This document shows positions 21,200 to 32,811 of a DNA stretch of 64,000 nt, piece by piece (within the stretch, counting starts at the first letter, position 1; each line of letters starts with the position of its first letter). The notes below the pieces were generated by a model. It saw nothing but the letters and a program-made list of their open reading frames with translations. It had not been told where the DNA came from and did not search any database. Origin of the DNA: Notholithocarpus densiflorus (lineage: Eukaryota > Streptophyta > Magnoliopsida > Fagales > Fagaceae); NCBI GenBank assembly GCA_030021035.2, contig JARYZH020000004.1:10523590-10587589 (forward strand), in the 5' to 3' direction. A program made the position numbers and the translations under genes.

Positions 21200-23592
21200 A
21201 AGAGCTCTGATAGTACTCAAGCAAGTCAGGATCCAGTCAATGTAGCTCATCTCAAGTAATCCATGTGCAATTAGAATCTGGTCGCCCTTGTCAACGAACT
21301 AGGAAACGGTGAACTCCTCCATCCCTGGTAGAAACAATCTGTTCATCTAAAATAGCATCAATAGATTCTTTATGTGCATAGGGCAAATTTAAGAGTAAAG
21401 GGGTAGGGATAGGGGGATCAATAGGATCAAGCAAAGGCTCATCAAAAGGGGTATCAAGAATAACTGTGGGGCTTTTATAAGCAACTAGATCATCTATATT
21501 AAAGAAGGAGCTAATACCATAATCATGAGGAAGGTCAATGACATATGCATTTGGGCCCATTCATTTCAATACCTTGAATGGTCCGGCACTACGAGCCTGC
21601 AATTTCTTAACGGTCCTAGAGAGAAACTGTTCAGGTCGAATATGAATCATGACATAATCTCCTACCTGAAACTCTGCATGACGTTGATGAGTTTTAGCAT
21701 GAATTTTATATTGAGAATTACTTACCTGAATTTTTTTTACAAATCTCATTATGCAAATCATGAATAAGTTGTGCAAATGCCTCAGCAGATTCAAAAATTC
21801 TAACATGTGGGGACATGGGCAAAAGATCTAAGAGCTTCCTAAGTGTATACCCATGCACAACCTCAAAGGAAGAATTGAATCCCAATTCCGATTGGCTTCA
21901 CCCACTAGACACCGAAGGAGGTTGCCCAGACTGCTATTAACCACCTCAGTTTAACCATCAATTTGAGGATGAAACACAGTGGAGAATTTCAATTTGGTGC
22001 CTACTAAATGCCACAAAGTCTTCCAAAAATAACTCATGAAGCGAACATCCCTATCAGACACTATGGTTTTAGGAAGACCATAAAGTTTGACAATCTCATC
22101 AAAGTAGAGCTTTGCAATCTTAGAAGCATCAGAGGTCTTAGAACATGGTAGGAAATGAGCCATCTTAGAGAAGCGATCAACAACTACTAGAATAGAATCA
22201 TGCTTCCTAAAGGTGCGGGGCAATCCTAACACAAAGTTCATTCTCACATTTTGCCACGGGCGATCTAGCACAGGTAGAGGTGTATACAAGCCAGTGTTTT
22301 GCTTGCAATGTTTAGCTAGTTGACATGTACGATACTGACCCACTATCTTGGCAACGCCCCTCTTAAGACCAGACCAATAGAATTGACGTTCCACTTCCTC
22401 AATTGTTTTGTCTCGGCCAAAATGATTTGCAAGGCCTCCTGCATGTGTCTCCCAAACTAGGAAATCTCTCACTGAAGACCGAGGGATACATAACTTGTTG
22501 GCTTTGAACAAGTAACCATCTTGAAGAGTATAATCATCTAGGATTGGCCGTAAGGCATTACTTAGGCTAATGTAGAGCTCTCCGAAATCTAAGCATGACT
22601 CATAGTCATCCTTGAGTCATTCAAACCCAGTAACCTTAACACTCATGATTGATAGCAAAGGTACACTTCGACTTAGCGCATCAGCAGTCTTATTCTTAAT
22701 TCCCGCCCTATGTTTCACCACAAAGGAGTAGCGTTGCAGAAATTCCACCCAACTATCATGCCTAAAATTCAGCTTCTTTTGGGAATGGAGATGGTGCAAA
22801 GCTTCATGATCAGAGTAGATAACAAATTCTGGAGACAACATGTAATGGCGCAAATGCCAAAGAGCTCGAATAATGGCATAAAATTCTTTGTCATATGTGG
22901 AGTACTTTTGCTTAGAATCATTCAATTTCTCACTAAAATAAGCAATTAGGTGGCACTCTTGACTACTCCCCCAATGCCAAGACCTGAGGCATCACATTCT
23001 ACTTCAAAAGGTTTAGTAAAATCAGGGAGATGCATGACAGATGCCTCAGTCATCTTTTGCTTTACTTCATTGAAAGCCTTAGCAACAGCTTTTGTCCAAT
23101 TAAACTCCCCTTGTTTCATGCAGTCAGTGATGGGGGACATAATGGTACTAAACCCTTTGATGAATCAGTGATAAAAGGAAGTAATCCCGTGAAAGCTTTG
23201 AATTTCATGGATATTTTTAGGCTCGGGCCAATCCATAATCGCTTGAACCTTTTGGGGGTCAATAGAAACTCCCTCTGAGGATACTATGAAACATAGGAAA
23301 ATGACTTTATCGGTAAAGAAAGAGCACTTCTTGAGGTTGCCATACAAACTCTCCTTCTTAAGGGTAGTACAAACTTGAGTTAGGTGGTTGCTCCCTAGAT
23401 TTGCTATAGATGAGGATGTCATCAAAGTACACAACCAAGAATTTTCCCATAAAAGGCTTGAGCACTTGAGTCATCACTCTCATAAAGGTACTAGGAGCAT
23501 TGGACAATCCAAAAGGCACGACCATCCACTCATATAAACCATCTTTCATCTTGAAGGCAATTTTCCACTCATCATGAGACACTACGTGTAAA
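21200..23592 (-). pseudogene. Chromovirus pol remnant: RT (C-terminal half), RNaseH, integrase, chromodomain
   Basis: On the minus strand: an RT end with EWKIAFKMKDGLYEWMVVPF, GLSNAPSTFMR and the catalytic block VVYFDDILIYS (23590-23400); thumb NLKKCSFFTDKVIFL and GVSIDPQKVQAI (23434-23165); RNaseH with VECDASGLGIGGV, NDSKQKYSTYDKEFYA, YSDHEALHHLHSQKKLNFR and TADALSR (23140-22617); integrase with zinc-finger remnants and the core VVDRFSKMAHFLPCSK ... FHPQIDG (22511-21951). Then come the GPF/Y region SAGPFKVLK and GPNAYVIDLPHDYGIS, and a chromodomain-like tail (FLVR, QGRPDSNCTWIT, LDPDLLEYYQSS) down to about 21200. Frameshifts and stops break it in at least six places. The sequence ends abruptly upstream of the RT motif, so gag, protease and the first half of RT are missing. 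Confidence 0.92.
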
Positions 23593-23625
23593 TGAAAAAA
23601 AAAATTGCAGAGCTCTACATATAGA

Positions 23626-24338
23626 TTACACACCTTTCTTAGGATGCTTGGAACCTTTTATGACAAACCTGGAAAACAAAATCAAGAAAAAATTAAACCG
23701 AGTTAAAAAAAAATTGAACCATATAGATTGTAAAAGCATATGAGTCTAGGACCATTTAATACTAGGCTTTAAAATAAATTTTTTCCTATAAAGAAAAAAA
23801 AAAAAAAAAAAACCTATTTTCTATAATCACAAGGAAAAAAAATACCTATTTTCTTCTTAAAAAAAACATATTTTATAATGATGGTTCAAAATTTTGCAAT
23901 TTAAAACCAAAAATATAAAAAGATTAATGAAGAATTTGTTGGGAATAGAAAATTATTCTAATAATTAGCAAAAAAAATTAATTAATGTTGCAAACGGATA
24001 CATAATTCTATGCACACTTTACATAAATAAATGCTGATATTCAAAATAAAAATAAAAAGTAAAAAGGGAAAAACATGAATAAATCATACTTGACAAAATT
24101 TATTTCATTTTGTTTGATGAATTTTATAAAATAAATCCTATTAACTTAGTTTTAGAGTATTTAAATGATCTAGAAAAATAATGAAGCATATACTTTTGAG
24201 CCTAATCACATCTAACAAAATAATAAAGCATTCAAAATATTGAAAGGCAATTTAAGTTCATACATGCTTACATGAGATACGTACCTGTCCATAGTAGCAA
24301 TGGAAGCCTCATCTTTGAGATGAAGAATCAATGTAATG
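23626..24338 (-). pseudogene. Two orphan host-like exons with a retained intron
   Basis: On the minus strand a 54-base exon (24338-24285) sits between a T-rich acceptor ending TTTTATTAG and a GTACGT donor. A second segment (23668-23626) follows a TTTTCCAG acceptor and ends in a stop. The phases match: the joined frame reads ITLILHLKDEASIATMDR and then FVIKGSKHPKKGV. The 616-base gap is AT-rich as plant introns are. I do not recognise the protein; ITL.LHLKDEA is faintly like part of HSP90 proteins but the rest does not follow. It lies between the chromovirus RT end and the Copia fragment. Confidence 0.35.
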
Positions 24339-24429
24339 CTAATAAAAAATAAAAATAAAAAAAGAGAGAAAGAGAACGTGGTTGATATTTTTTTATATAT
24401 ATAAATGATGCAAAAATTCATATCTAGAT

Positions 24430-26924
24430 CAGAAGGACTAGTGGGAAGAGTAGGAAAGTCAAATTCACTAAAGATAACATGTGGAGTGATATAAACTTTA
24501 TGAGTATGAGGGTCAAAACAAGATATACCCTTTGGATAAACGAGGGTATCCTAAGAAGATGCATTGAGTGGACTTAGGCTGAAGTTTATGATAAGTATAA
24601 GGCTTGAGCAATGGAAAGCAAGCACGACCAAAAGTTTTCAGAGAAGATAAAGAAGGAACAAAATGAAATAACAATTCCCAAGGACTCTTAAAGGCTAAGA
24701 CTGAAGAGGGAAGTCTATTAATCAAATAAATGGTAGTACTAAAGGCATAGCACCAAAAAGAAGAAGGCAAATTGGACTGATAGAGCATGGAAAGACCACT
24801 CTCAACAATGTGTTTATGTTTTCTCTTAGCAACACCATTTTGCTGAGGTGTATAGAGACATGACACTTGATGTTGGATACCATGATTCAAATAGAAAGAC
24901 TTAAATGGATTACTCATATATTCATCCCCACCATCAGTCCTAAGGGTTTTGATTTTAGACTTAAACTGATTCTCAACAAGAGCTTTAAAGTGCAAGAAAA
25001 TAGTAAACACTTCAGATTTATGTTTAAGAAGAAACAACCAAGTGAATCTAGTGAAGTCATCAACAAAAATGACATAGTATTAATAACCAAGAGTAGAAGT
25101 AACAGGAGCAGGGCCCCAAACATCACTGTGAACAAGTTGTAAAGGAGAAGTACTAGACATAACATGTTGTGGAAAGGAAAGTTTGTGCATTTTATCACTT
25201 ATACAAGATTTACATTGAGAACAAATGTCATCATGTACAGAAATTTTAACACTATTATTGAAGGAAGACAAGGCAGAATGAAGAAGCTTGGAACAAGGAT
25301 GACCAAGTCTTTGATGCCACAACATTGCTTCATTGGAAACAGGAGCAGTAACAGAAGACTTGAAAGCAAGGGATGAAGCAATAGCAGAATCAGCAGATAG
25401 ATGTGAAGGAAATGGAATAGGATACACACCATCCTTACTCAAGCCTTGATAAAGAACCTTCCCCGTAGCCAAATCCACAATTAAGAACTGATTGGCATCA
25501 AAATAACAAAAGGCATTGTTTTGTAAACAAAGTTTATGGATAGATAAAATTTTGGAAGCTAAATCAGGGACCCTAAGGATATTATCTAGACAAAAGCAAT
25601 GAGAAGGTGTTTGAAGCTTACCATTACCAACATGAGTCACAGGTAACTCTTGCCCATTGCCAACAGTAACAGTTTCATGACTAGCAGTAGCTTGAGAAGT
25701 AAATGAAAGTTGAGAGAGATTAAGTGTAACATGATAAGAACACCCTGTATCAGTAAACCAACTTGAAGCATTTGCTGAAGCAGAATTGGCAGTTGCTGCC
25801 ATAGAACTAGCTGCTATAGATGCTAGCTTGGCTGGAGCATGTCTGCCTTGATAGGCAAAATTCATGTGATGATAGCAATCCAATGCAATATGACCATTCT
25901 TGCCACAAATCTAACAAGTAGGTCTTGAAGACTGAGATTGACCTTGAGACTGAAATGAGGGAAAACCAGAACCATTCTTATGTTGAGATTGTGGTTGAAA
26001 TCCAGAAAACTGAGGAATACCATTTGCATTGCCAGAGGACTGACCAAAGGATTGACCATGATTAAACCCAAAATTAGGACCAAAATTATTAAATCCTCCG
26101 CCACGACCCCTCTGATTGCCATTTCTACCTCTACCTCTATTATTATTCTGATTAAAACCACTCTAAAGAATCACAGCCATAGCTGTATCTCTAGCTGTAT
26201 CCCTAATCTCAGATTTCTTCTTAAGAGCCCTCTCTTCAGCATTCACAAAGTATTCAATTCTTCAATAGTAACCACATCATTACGATTCCTAATTGCAGAA
26301 CAGAATGCACTATATTCATGTGGTAATGCTTCTAAAACTAAGTGTATGAGCTCTTCTTCATCAACAAACATAGCAACAAAACTCAATCTATCCCTAGCTT
26401 CTTTAATTCTTTGAAAGAAATTATTCATGCTTTCAGGACCTTTCTTAATACTCAATAATTCATTCCTTAAACTCAAAACATGAGAACGGGATACAGAAGC
26501 AACCTCTTTTCAAGCACATTCCAGACTCCCTTCGCAGATTTCTGACCCACAGTGATGGCTAGGACTGATGGTGATAAGGTAGAATTGATAAAAGTGAAAA
26601 GAGCTTGCTCTCTGCTTTTCCAATTGAGAAATTTTGGATTTGACTCTCTAGTGAAATTTCCAGAACTATCTTTCAAGAAAGGATCTAGAGCTACACATAA
26701 TTCTTCAAGAAAACCAATCATAGCATAAGCTTCAAGAATCACAACGATTTGATGCTTCTACACAATATAATTGGTGAAATCTAGCTTCACTGTCATCATG
26801 CTCGACATATTCGATAATAGTAGCAACGATGGATTCACCAGAGGACTTGTGGTTGTAGTGGTAGAAGGAGTTGTTGAAGAACTAGAGCTCAGAGCAGAAG
26901 CCATTAATGGTGGCTCTGATACCA
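24430..26924 (-). pseudogene. Ty1/Copia gag-protease-integrase remnant
   Basis: Minus strand, right to left: the primer site (26924-26912), then gag with an N-terminal MASALSSSSSTTPSTTTTT stretch, LDFTNYIV, FLEELCVALDPFLKD, SREQALFTFINSTLSPSVLA and KEARDRLSFVAMFVDEEELI. An Asn/Gly-rich linker with a damaged zinc knuckle follows. The protease has WFTDTGCSYHVT (family form DTGATHH), GAG-pre-integrase has MLWHQRLGHPC, and the integrase has FKSKIKTLRTDGGDEYMS and YTPQQNGVAKRKHKHIVES. Coding ends near FLGYPRLSKGYILF and the RT and RNaseH domains are gone. Several stops and frameshifts are present. The deletion edge near 24430 faces the orphan exons. Confidence 0.92.
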
Positions 26925-27105
26925 TGAAAAGTAATGCAATGCAAGAAGAAAGAAATAAAGGAAAAACAAAGAAGAACAAGAGAGAGAGATTTGATCGAAG
27001 AAAATTCTGTTATTATTCATACTTGAATCAGATACAAGCCCCAATATATATAATGGTAACCAGATCCATAAAGAGTGGAATTAACCTAACTAACTGAATC
27101 CAACA
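26925..27105 (-). repeat. 5' LTR of the Copia remnant, with primer site at 26912-26924
   Basis: The minus strand reads ...TTACTTTTCA and then TGGTATCAGAGCC, the tRNA-iMet primer complement, placing the inner LTR edge at 26925. The outer edge is inferred at 27105, where the minus strand would start TGTTGGATTCAGTTAG. The LTR of about 181 bp is short, as in many Ale-type Copia elements. Its partner LTR is deleted, so the edge cannot be confirmed. Confidence 0.65.
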
Positions 27106-27254
27106 CTACTTTCACTCATAATCCTATCATCATCGGCTATGGAGTTAAAAGCATTCAATCTCTCAATCAATTTGGCCTTCCTTTCCTCGTATGAAAGCTT
27201 CTTCAAGTCGAACCTCTTGTGTTCCTTTGGAGGCTGTTTCTCAGACTTTTTATT
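27106..27254 (-). pseudogene. Host-like coding exon cut by the Copia LTR
   Basis: After an acceptor-like CTATCAG the minus strand stays open for 49 codons: NKKSEKQPPKEHKRFDLKKL, SYEERKAKLIERLNAFNSIA, DDDRIMSESS. The charged, helix-forming composition (LSYEERKAKLIERLN) is protein-like and unlike the surrounding AT-rich DNA. It ends exactly where the Copia LTR begins, so the LTR probably inserted into it. I do not recognise the parent gene. An A-run lies in the apparent intron just upstream. Confidence 0.45.
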
Positions 27255-28387
27255 CTGATAGATTTTTTTTTTTTTTTTTTGTGTTTAAAATGTCATCAAC
27301 ATAGAAATTATCAAATTAATAGAGATATATACTGTTTTTTGGCATAGATAAAGATTATCAAATTAATGGAGATATATACTATTTCTTGGGAAAGATTTAT
27401 ATTAATCACCTCTTGAAGAATTTGGATTTTGCTTATCCCTTAATAATCAAGTTTTGTAACTTGATATTCTGATAAAATAATATTAATTTAATAATAATAA
27501 TAATAATTAGTAAAATTTAAGTTGCAACTTGAGGAAAAAAGAAACAACAAAAACGTGGGATGAGATTTAAATTTAGAAATTTTTTAAAATAGACTTTTAA
27601 TTAGAGTAGAATTAAAATTTTGAAAATTTAGATGATAAATATTATCTAAATTAAATTTTTGTAGGTTAAATATTATCCCTTAATTTAAGAAATGTATCCT
27701 AACAAATAAAAAAATAATGTTAATTAGATGATGTATATTATCTAAATTAAATTTTTGTATATTAAATATTATCCCTTAATTTAAGAAATATATCCTAACA
27801 ATAAAAAAAATAAAGTTAATCTAATTTTATTTAATGATAAGAATGAATTAGAGTCCTGGTAGTATACTATTCCTTTTTAATTCTTTAAAAATCTAAAAAT
27901 TTAATAAATTTTTTGCAATTTGGTGAAGTCATGTGGTGCAACCACGGCGTCTAAACTCAACTTTTATTATATATATGATATATGATATGATATGATTTTT
28001 GTGTTTATCAAACTACTTTATCAAAAAAAGTGATAGAGCAATAAACAAAAAATTGATAAGAAGAAATAAACTATTAATTTTATCATAAAAATTTATTGCA
28101 ATCTTATGCAACTCAACCAAAAAACGAAAAGAAAGGATAACAACTAATCGCACTCCCAGTCCTACACGAAACTCAGTTTGCTTCTACAGTCATCTGGCTG
28201 TCCCAGCATTTATCTATATAAGCAATCCATTCAGCATTCATTCATGTCACAAAATCCCAGTTAACAATTTATGTTAGGTTCTAAAGACTTAGAATTAATG
28301 TATTTAGAATTCTAATTTGTATTATTGGCAAACCATAATCAAAACAAGTTGTTTAGTCTTATTTAGACTTGCTCAAAGTTATGTCTT
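27255..28387. other. AT-rich stretch with two local duplications
   Basis: The phrase attatcaaattaatrgagat occurs at 27306 and 27354. A roughly 105-base segment (tattatctaaattaaatttt through aatatatcctaaca) is duplicated at about 27635-27710 and 27738-27805. Nothing coding is seen. Confidence 0.6.
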
Positions 28388-29918
28388 TTATGTAAATTTG
28401 GATTCTGAGAATCCGATGACGGGGTTATCGATCCGCGCCATCTTAGGTACGGAGCCTGTGAGTTGGACATTATGGACCATTCTGAGGTAGGTCTTACGGG
28501 CTTTCTTGGAAGATCCCGCAGCGGTCGCGCCCCCTACAATCATTCTTATATCCCCGATGGGTGGTTTAGGGCGCTCGTTCTCCCGTCGCGGGGCCTGCTC
28601 TAGGGGCGGATCGGTTCTTTCCTTGTTAACGAACTTATGTAGCTTCCCCTGTCTTATGAGAGCCTCTATCTGTTGTTTCAGATCATAGCAATCGGCTGTG
28701 TCATGTTCGTGGTCACGGTGGAAGTGGCAGTACTTGTTCCTTGACCTCTTACTGTGGTCTCTTTTCAGCTTGTCAGGAAACGTCAGGGCTCCTTCATCTT
28801 TGATCTGTATCAAGACCTGGTCTATCGAGGCTGTTAATGGAGTGAAGCTTGTGAACTTCCCAGTGGGGGGTTTGGAGCGCCTATCATCCCGTCGTTCCCC
28901 GGTTCTTGGCATCGTTCGCCCCTATGCTGCCGTGTGTCCTCCTGTCTTTCCCTCTTTCTGGGCTTCTCCTCGCGGGCCAGCAACGCATCCTCCGTGTTCA
29001 TGTATTTAGTGGCTCTATAAAGTACATCCGACATGGTTTTTGGGTCGTTCTTATATAGTGAAAATAGGAACTTACCCTTCCGTAACCCATTAGTAAATGC
29101 TGCTACGAGTATCTTGTCATCCGCTTCATCAATCAAGAGGGCTTCCTTGTTGAAACGGGTAATGTAGGACCTCAGCGTCTCGTCCTCTCGCTGCTTGATG
29201 TTCATCAGGCATGCAGTAGACTTCTTGTACCTATGCCCTCCAATGAAGTGTGAAGTGAACTGGGCACTTAGCTCCTTGAAAGTACTGATGGAGTTAGACG
29301 TCAAGCGGCTGAACCAAATCCTCGCGGCTCCCTTCAGTGTCGTAGGGAAGGCCCTACACATAATCTCATCTGCTACCCCTTGAAGGTGCATCAAGGTTTT
29401 GAAGGTTTCCAGGTGGTCCAGGGGGTCTTTCGCTCCGTCATAGCTGTCGATCTGTGGCATGTGAAACTTATGTGGAAGAGGGAAAGAATTGACGACCGCG
29501 GTGAACGGTGAGTCGGTACGGTTGACCAGATTGTCAAGGTCACTAGACACCCGTCCCTTGAGGGCGTTCATCATAACCTCCATTTGCTCCTTCATTGCCT
29601 GCATCTCTGCGGCAATATGTGGTGGAGCTGCATCCGTGAGGGATGGCATGCTCAAATTTTGTCGCTCTGGTCTGCTTAGAGCGTTACTGCCCTCTGGTCC
29701 CTCTCATTCTCTTCTATCGGCACTGGTGCCTTCTTGGTCCTGCTCTTGAGTGCCGTGACCTGCGTTTTCTGGCGTAACTGCTCCTCCAGATCGTGGTTCT
29801 GCTTAGTGAGGTGCTCCACAGCGGCGCCTAAGGTCTGAACCTGCCTCTCGAGGGCCGCTGCGCGTGTTTCATCTCCCTGGACGTTGTTCGTGGTTGCCAT
29901 CGAGCGAGTCAGCACCAT
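28388..29918 (-). pseudogene. Tat-lineage Gypsy gag, frameshifted
   Basis: The start is taken at the ATG whose complement is 29918 (MVLTRSMATTNN), 63 bases after the primer site. A coiled-coil stretch (AALERQVQTLGAAVEHLTKQ) leads to the capsid-like block FPLPHKFHMPQIDSYDGAKD, HLETFKTLMHLQGVADEIMC, RAFPTTLKGAARIWFSRL, FKELSAQFTSHFIGGHRYKK and SYITRFNKEALLIDEADDKI. A zinc-binding segment C-x2-H-x4-H-x4-C (CHFHRDHEHDTADC) and GDIRMIVGG follow. This order matches the gag of Tat/Ogre-type Gypsy elements. A one-base frameshift near 29690 and another near 28900 interrupt it, and the sequence stops after KMARIDNPVIGFSESKFT. No pol follows, so it is a 5' fragment. It is GC-richer than its surroundings. 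Confidence 0.92.
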
Positions 29919-29980
29919 GCAACTCTTTTTTCCGGGAAGCGTTTGTTATGGCTTACGAATCAGTAAACGACTTCGATTTC

Positions 29981-30010
29981 CTACAGACGGCGCCAACTGA
30001 TGATGCCGTA
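29981..30010 (-). other. Primer site and inner LTR edge of the Tat element
   Basis: The minus strand reads GGCATCATCAGT and then TGGCGCCGTCTGTAG (29995-29981). TGGCGCC-type primer sites are usual for Tat and Athila elements. The LTR would extend rightwards from about 29998. Its outer end is not determined because no second copy is present. Confidence 0.6.
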
Positions 30011-30152
30011 AAATCACCAGTGAGTTACACGATCTTCCTATGCTCGAAACACTACCTGCGCAAGGGAAAGAGAAGACCTAACAGAGAGCACTGGTGTGGT
30101 GCCGGCCATGACAAGTGATGAGTTAATGGTGTCGTATTGTAAAGATTTTCTG

Positions 30153-30270
30153 AAATATTTTAAAAAAATGATTGAAACCCAGTTTTCCAAAGCTTTTCAT
30201 TGTGATAAATTTTTTTTTCTCAAAAATAAATTATTGGAAAACTGGATTTCAATCATTTTTTTAAATATTT
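30153..30270. repeat. Hairpin with 37-base arms
   Basis: Bases 30153-30190 (aaatattttaaaaaaatgat, then tgaaacccagttttccaa) are the reverse complement of 30234-30270 with about two differences. The loop is 43 bases. It lies in the presumed Tat LTR or just outside it. Confidence 0.85.
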
Positions 30271-30746
30271 ACGATAAATATATAACAATTCAAAAAGTGA
30301 TTTCATTAAAAATAAATAGATACAATGAAGTCACTATTGGGTAGATGACAATTAAATAAATAGCAGAGGGGGTGCATGGAGGTGCATGGCTTGGCGAACA
30401 GACTTTTAGACAGTACGTGAGAGCGCATGAGAGGTGTGTTTGGACTGATTTCTTCCTCAATTTTGTAGTCTGGCAAGAGATCTTTCGAGTGATGGGCTCA
30501 AATGGATGCTAAGAAGGTTAAATATCCGATGGAGAGAGAGGTAGTACTCGAATGATCGATTGTCGAGAGGGATGCACAGCCAAAAAGAATGCTAAAAAGT
30601 CTTGGCTTTGATGCCATGCTAGCTAGAAGCCTAGAACTAGCTAGGAACATCCATTTTCTTATAATAATATATTTTCTTTCTAAAATTTAAAAAAAAAAAA
30701 AAAAATTCCACAAACAAACAAATTAAATCAACAAGCTAGTTCTCTC

Positions 30747-30778
<32 letters not shown>

Positions 30779-31351
30779 CTCGCAAAGACCTTCTTTGTAC
30801 ACGTGTGATTCCGTAATATATTTATTGGATAGTGTTTATTATGCATAATTTGTTTTACACACATCCTAAAAAGCATGATTTTAATTTAAGATTTTAATTG
30901 CTTTTCAAAGTGTGTATATATAAAACTATGCAAAACAATTTGTGCTCAACAAATTTGACGCTGAGAGCTAACCAAAATATATACATCGCTATGGATTTGA
31001 TCAAATTACATCATTTTGCAGGGGCTAGCTATATTAAACCTAGCCTTATAAGTAATTAAGTATGATAATGTAGTACCTAGTATAGTACAACAATACAACA
31101 GTATAGAGTTACGGCGCCAGAAGAGATAATACAGTTCATTCAATATAAGGTGATTACAATTACAAATCTTTTATTTTTTTATTGATAAGTTATATACATA
31201 CACACATTCATGATTCACCTAATATGGATCCTAAACGCCAGAATTTACCCGGATTCTTTTTTTATTCTTTTTTCTTTTTTGGGAGAAAGAAAGAGTTAGA
31301 ATTCATTGGCAACTGATATGTATATTATCTAAGATCGAAGTTCTTACTTTA
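30271..31351. other. Spacer without recognised features
   Basis: Moderately GC-balanced sequence (30360-30650), possibly the outer part of the Tat LTR, grading into AT-rich DNA with A runs at about 30688 and 30748. No ORF. Confidence 0.35.
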
Positions 31352-31630
31352 AGAGTCTGTTTGGATATCGCTTATTGCTGAAAACTGAAAATTAAAAACA
31401 CTGTAGCAAAATAATTTTTAAATGTGTGAATAGTATCGTGGAACCCATTTTTAATAAAAATTTTGCTGAAAAAAGAGGTTTGTGAGTTCCGTGAACAGTG
31501 CACGGGACCCACTGACAAACGCATTTTTCAGTCTTGGGCGTGATATTTTAGTTACTGTAGCCGTGGGTCCCACTGTGTGTAAAACGCAAACGCACAAATG
31601 CAGGCTTAAAACGCAATCCAAACATACACT
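31352..31630. mobile_element. MITE, GTCCGTTTGGATA family, copy 2
   Basis: It starts agagtctgtttggatat and ends aatccaaacatacact. It shares ctgtagcaaaataattttta, gtgtgaatag, ttttaataaaa and acgggaccca with copy 1. It sits inside the composite LTR element. Confidence 0.75.
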
Positions 31631-31959
31631 GAATTAGAAGATTTCTTTTATTCAATAGGAATTTGTATGTTAAACTTCATTAGAAAATGAGGCCACCAAT
31701 GCAAAAATTATCAAGACCAGAAAATAGATCAATTATATACCTTAACGAGGCATTGCACATTTGCACAAGAAGTAATGCGACAAGTTACCAAACAATAATC
31801 ACCTCCAGGTAATGAAATAGAACAATGAGGAACTGTTAAACTACATATCTAGCTAGTTTTAATAAAACTAACAAGTAATGTTACATTAGACCTGAACTAA
31901 AAGCATACATAGTTCCTTTTCTTGTAACCCAGAGATACAGAAAAAGTTTCAGATAGTTG

Positions 31960-32166
31960 TTTCACCCGAGCCCGTTGAAGAACACAAAAATTGAACATGG
32001 AAGTATTTGAATCCCAGTAAAGTCCAATCTCATCACTTTGCTTCAACTCCCTCCTGATAACAAAATCCTGGTGCCACATTCCAATGAAAACATAACTCTT
32101 AGATGTTCTCCACTGCTTGAAAACCAACTGGTGCTTAGACTTTGTATCTTTGTCCCAAACTATAAC
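31960..32166 (-). pseudogene. B3 DNA-binding domain fragment
   Basis: On the minus strand the frame reads VIVWDKDTKSKHQLVFKQWR, TSKSYVFIGMWHQDFVIRRE, LKQSDEIGLYWDSNTSMFNF, CVLQRAR. HQLVF..W.TSKSYV, W...FV.RR.L...DEIGLYWD and F.F.VL.RA are the signature of the small plant B3-domain group of the At2g33720/At1g05920 kind, presumed nuclear DNA-binding proteins. Only the C-terminal two thirds of one domain is present, with an A-rich tract (T run on plus) at its upstream edge. It lies inside the LTR composite, in the sense direction of that element. Confidence 0.75.
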
Positions 32167-32219
32167 TTGTTTTTTTTTTTTTTGAATGAAGAATAACAAA
32201 ATACAAAAGTCAAACACGA

Positions 32220-32794
32220 TAAACTTAAAAGAGACAGAAACTCAAAACTAACTAACAAAACTCAAAAGAATTTAAACTGGAGACAAGGGTTATCTCTGCA
32301 ATGAGAGTCTTCGGCCGGCGTTGGGGACTGACGCTTGGTGGCGGCGTGAAGGAGGTATAAACAGCGGCGGCATGAAACATGGAAGACCAGTGGCTACTTG
32401 TCTTGAGTCTCAGCAGCGGCAGTGGTTCATCAATCTCAGCGGCAGTGGGTCGAGGTTGATGATGGGTCTCGGCAGTTGGTGGGCTGATGGGTCTTGTGTG
32501 GGTCACTTTTTTTTTTTTTTTGGTGGTTTGTAGTTTGTGGGTTCTGTGATCAAAGGTGGGCACAGATGATGGTCACAGGCTTGGAAAGGGTCACTGGCTT
32601 CTCTGTTGGTTTGGGGATAAAAAACTCATGTGGCCAAAAAGGGTATATACGAACTACAGGGACTGGTTTGGGCTTGTTCAAAATCTCATGGGGTAAAAAC
32701 TTGAAGGGTAATGTCATTTTTGGTTGGCTTGCTCTTTGATGGTTTTGCTTCTTCAAGTGGTTGTCTACAATTGTGTTGCATGGATTGGAAATCT
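32220..32794 (-). other. Leader/gag-position segment of the composite, GC-rich
   Basis: Between the B3 fragment and the primer site lies a segment rich in ggcagtgg, ggcggc and gggtctcgg phrases (32300-32500), then a T run at 32508-32521. It occupies the position where gag should be, but no gag motif is readable. The ORFs on both strands are composition artefacts. Confidence 0.4.
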
Positions 32795-32807
32795 GGCTCT
32801 GATACCA
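32795..32807 (-). other. tRNA-iMet primer binding site
   Basis: The minus strand reads TGGTATCAGAGCC four bases inside the 5' LTR, complementary to the 3' end of initiator tRNA-Met. This fixes the polarity of the composite. Confidence 0.85.
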
Positions 32808-32811
32808 AAAC

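Noticed and set aside
22710..23278. Plus-strand ORFs across the chromovirus pol
   Set aside because: Antisense shadows of RNaseH and RT sequence on the minus strand.
24285..24338. Assignment of the orphan exon to HSP90
   Set aside because: Only ITL.LHLKDEA is reminiscent; the continuation does not follow the HSP90 pattern, so no gene name was given.
32252..32563. Gag protein of the chromovirus between B3 fragment and primer site
   Set aside because: The position fits but no capsid or zinc-knuckle motif is present; the ORF is driven by GC-rich repeats and a poly-T tract.
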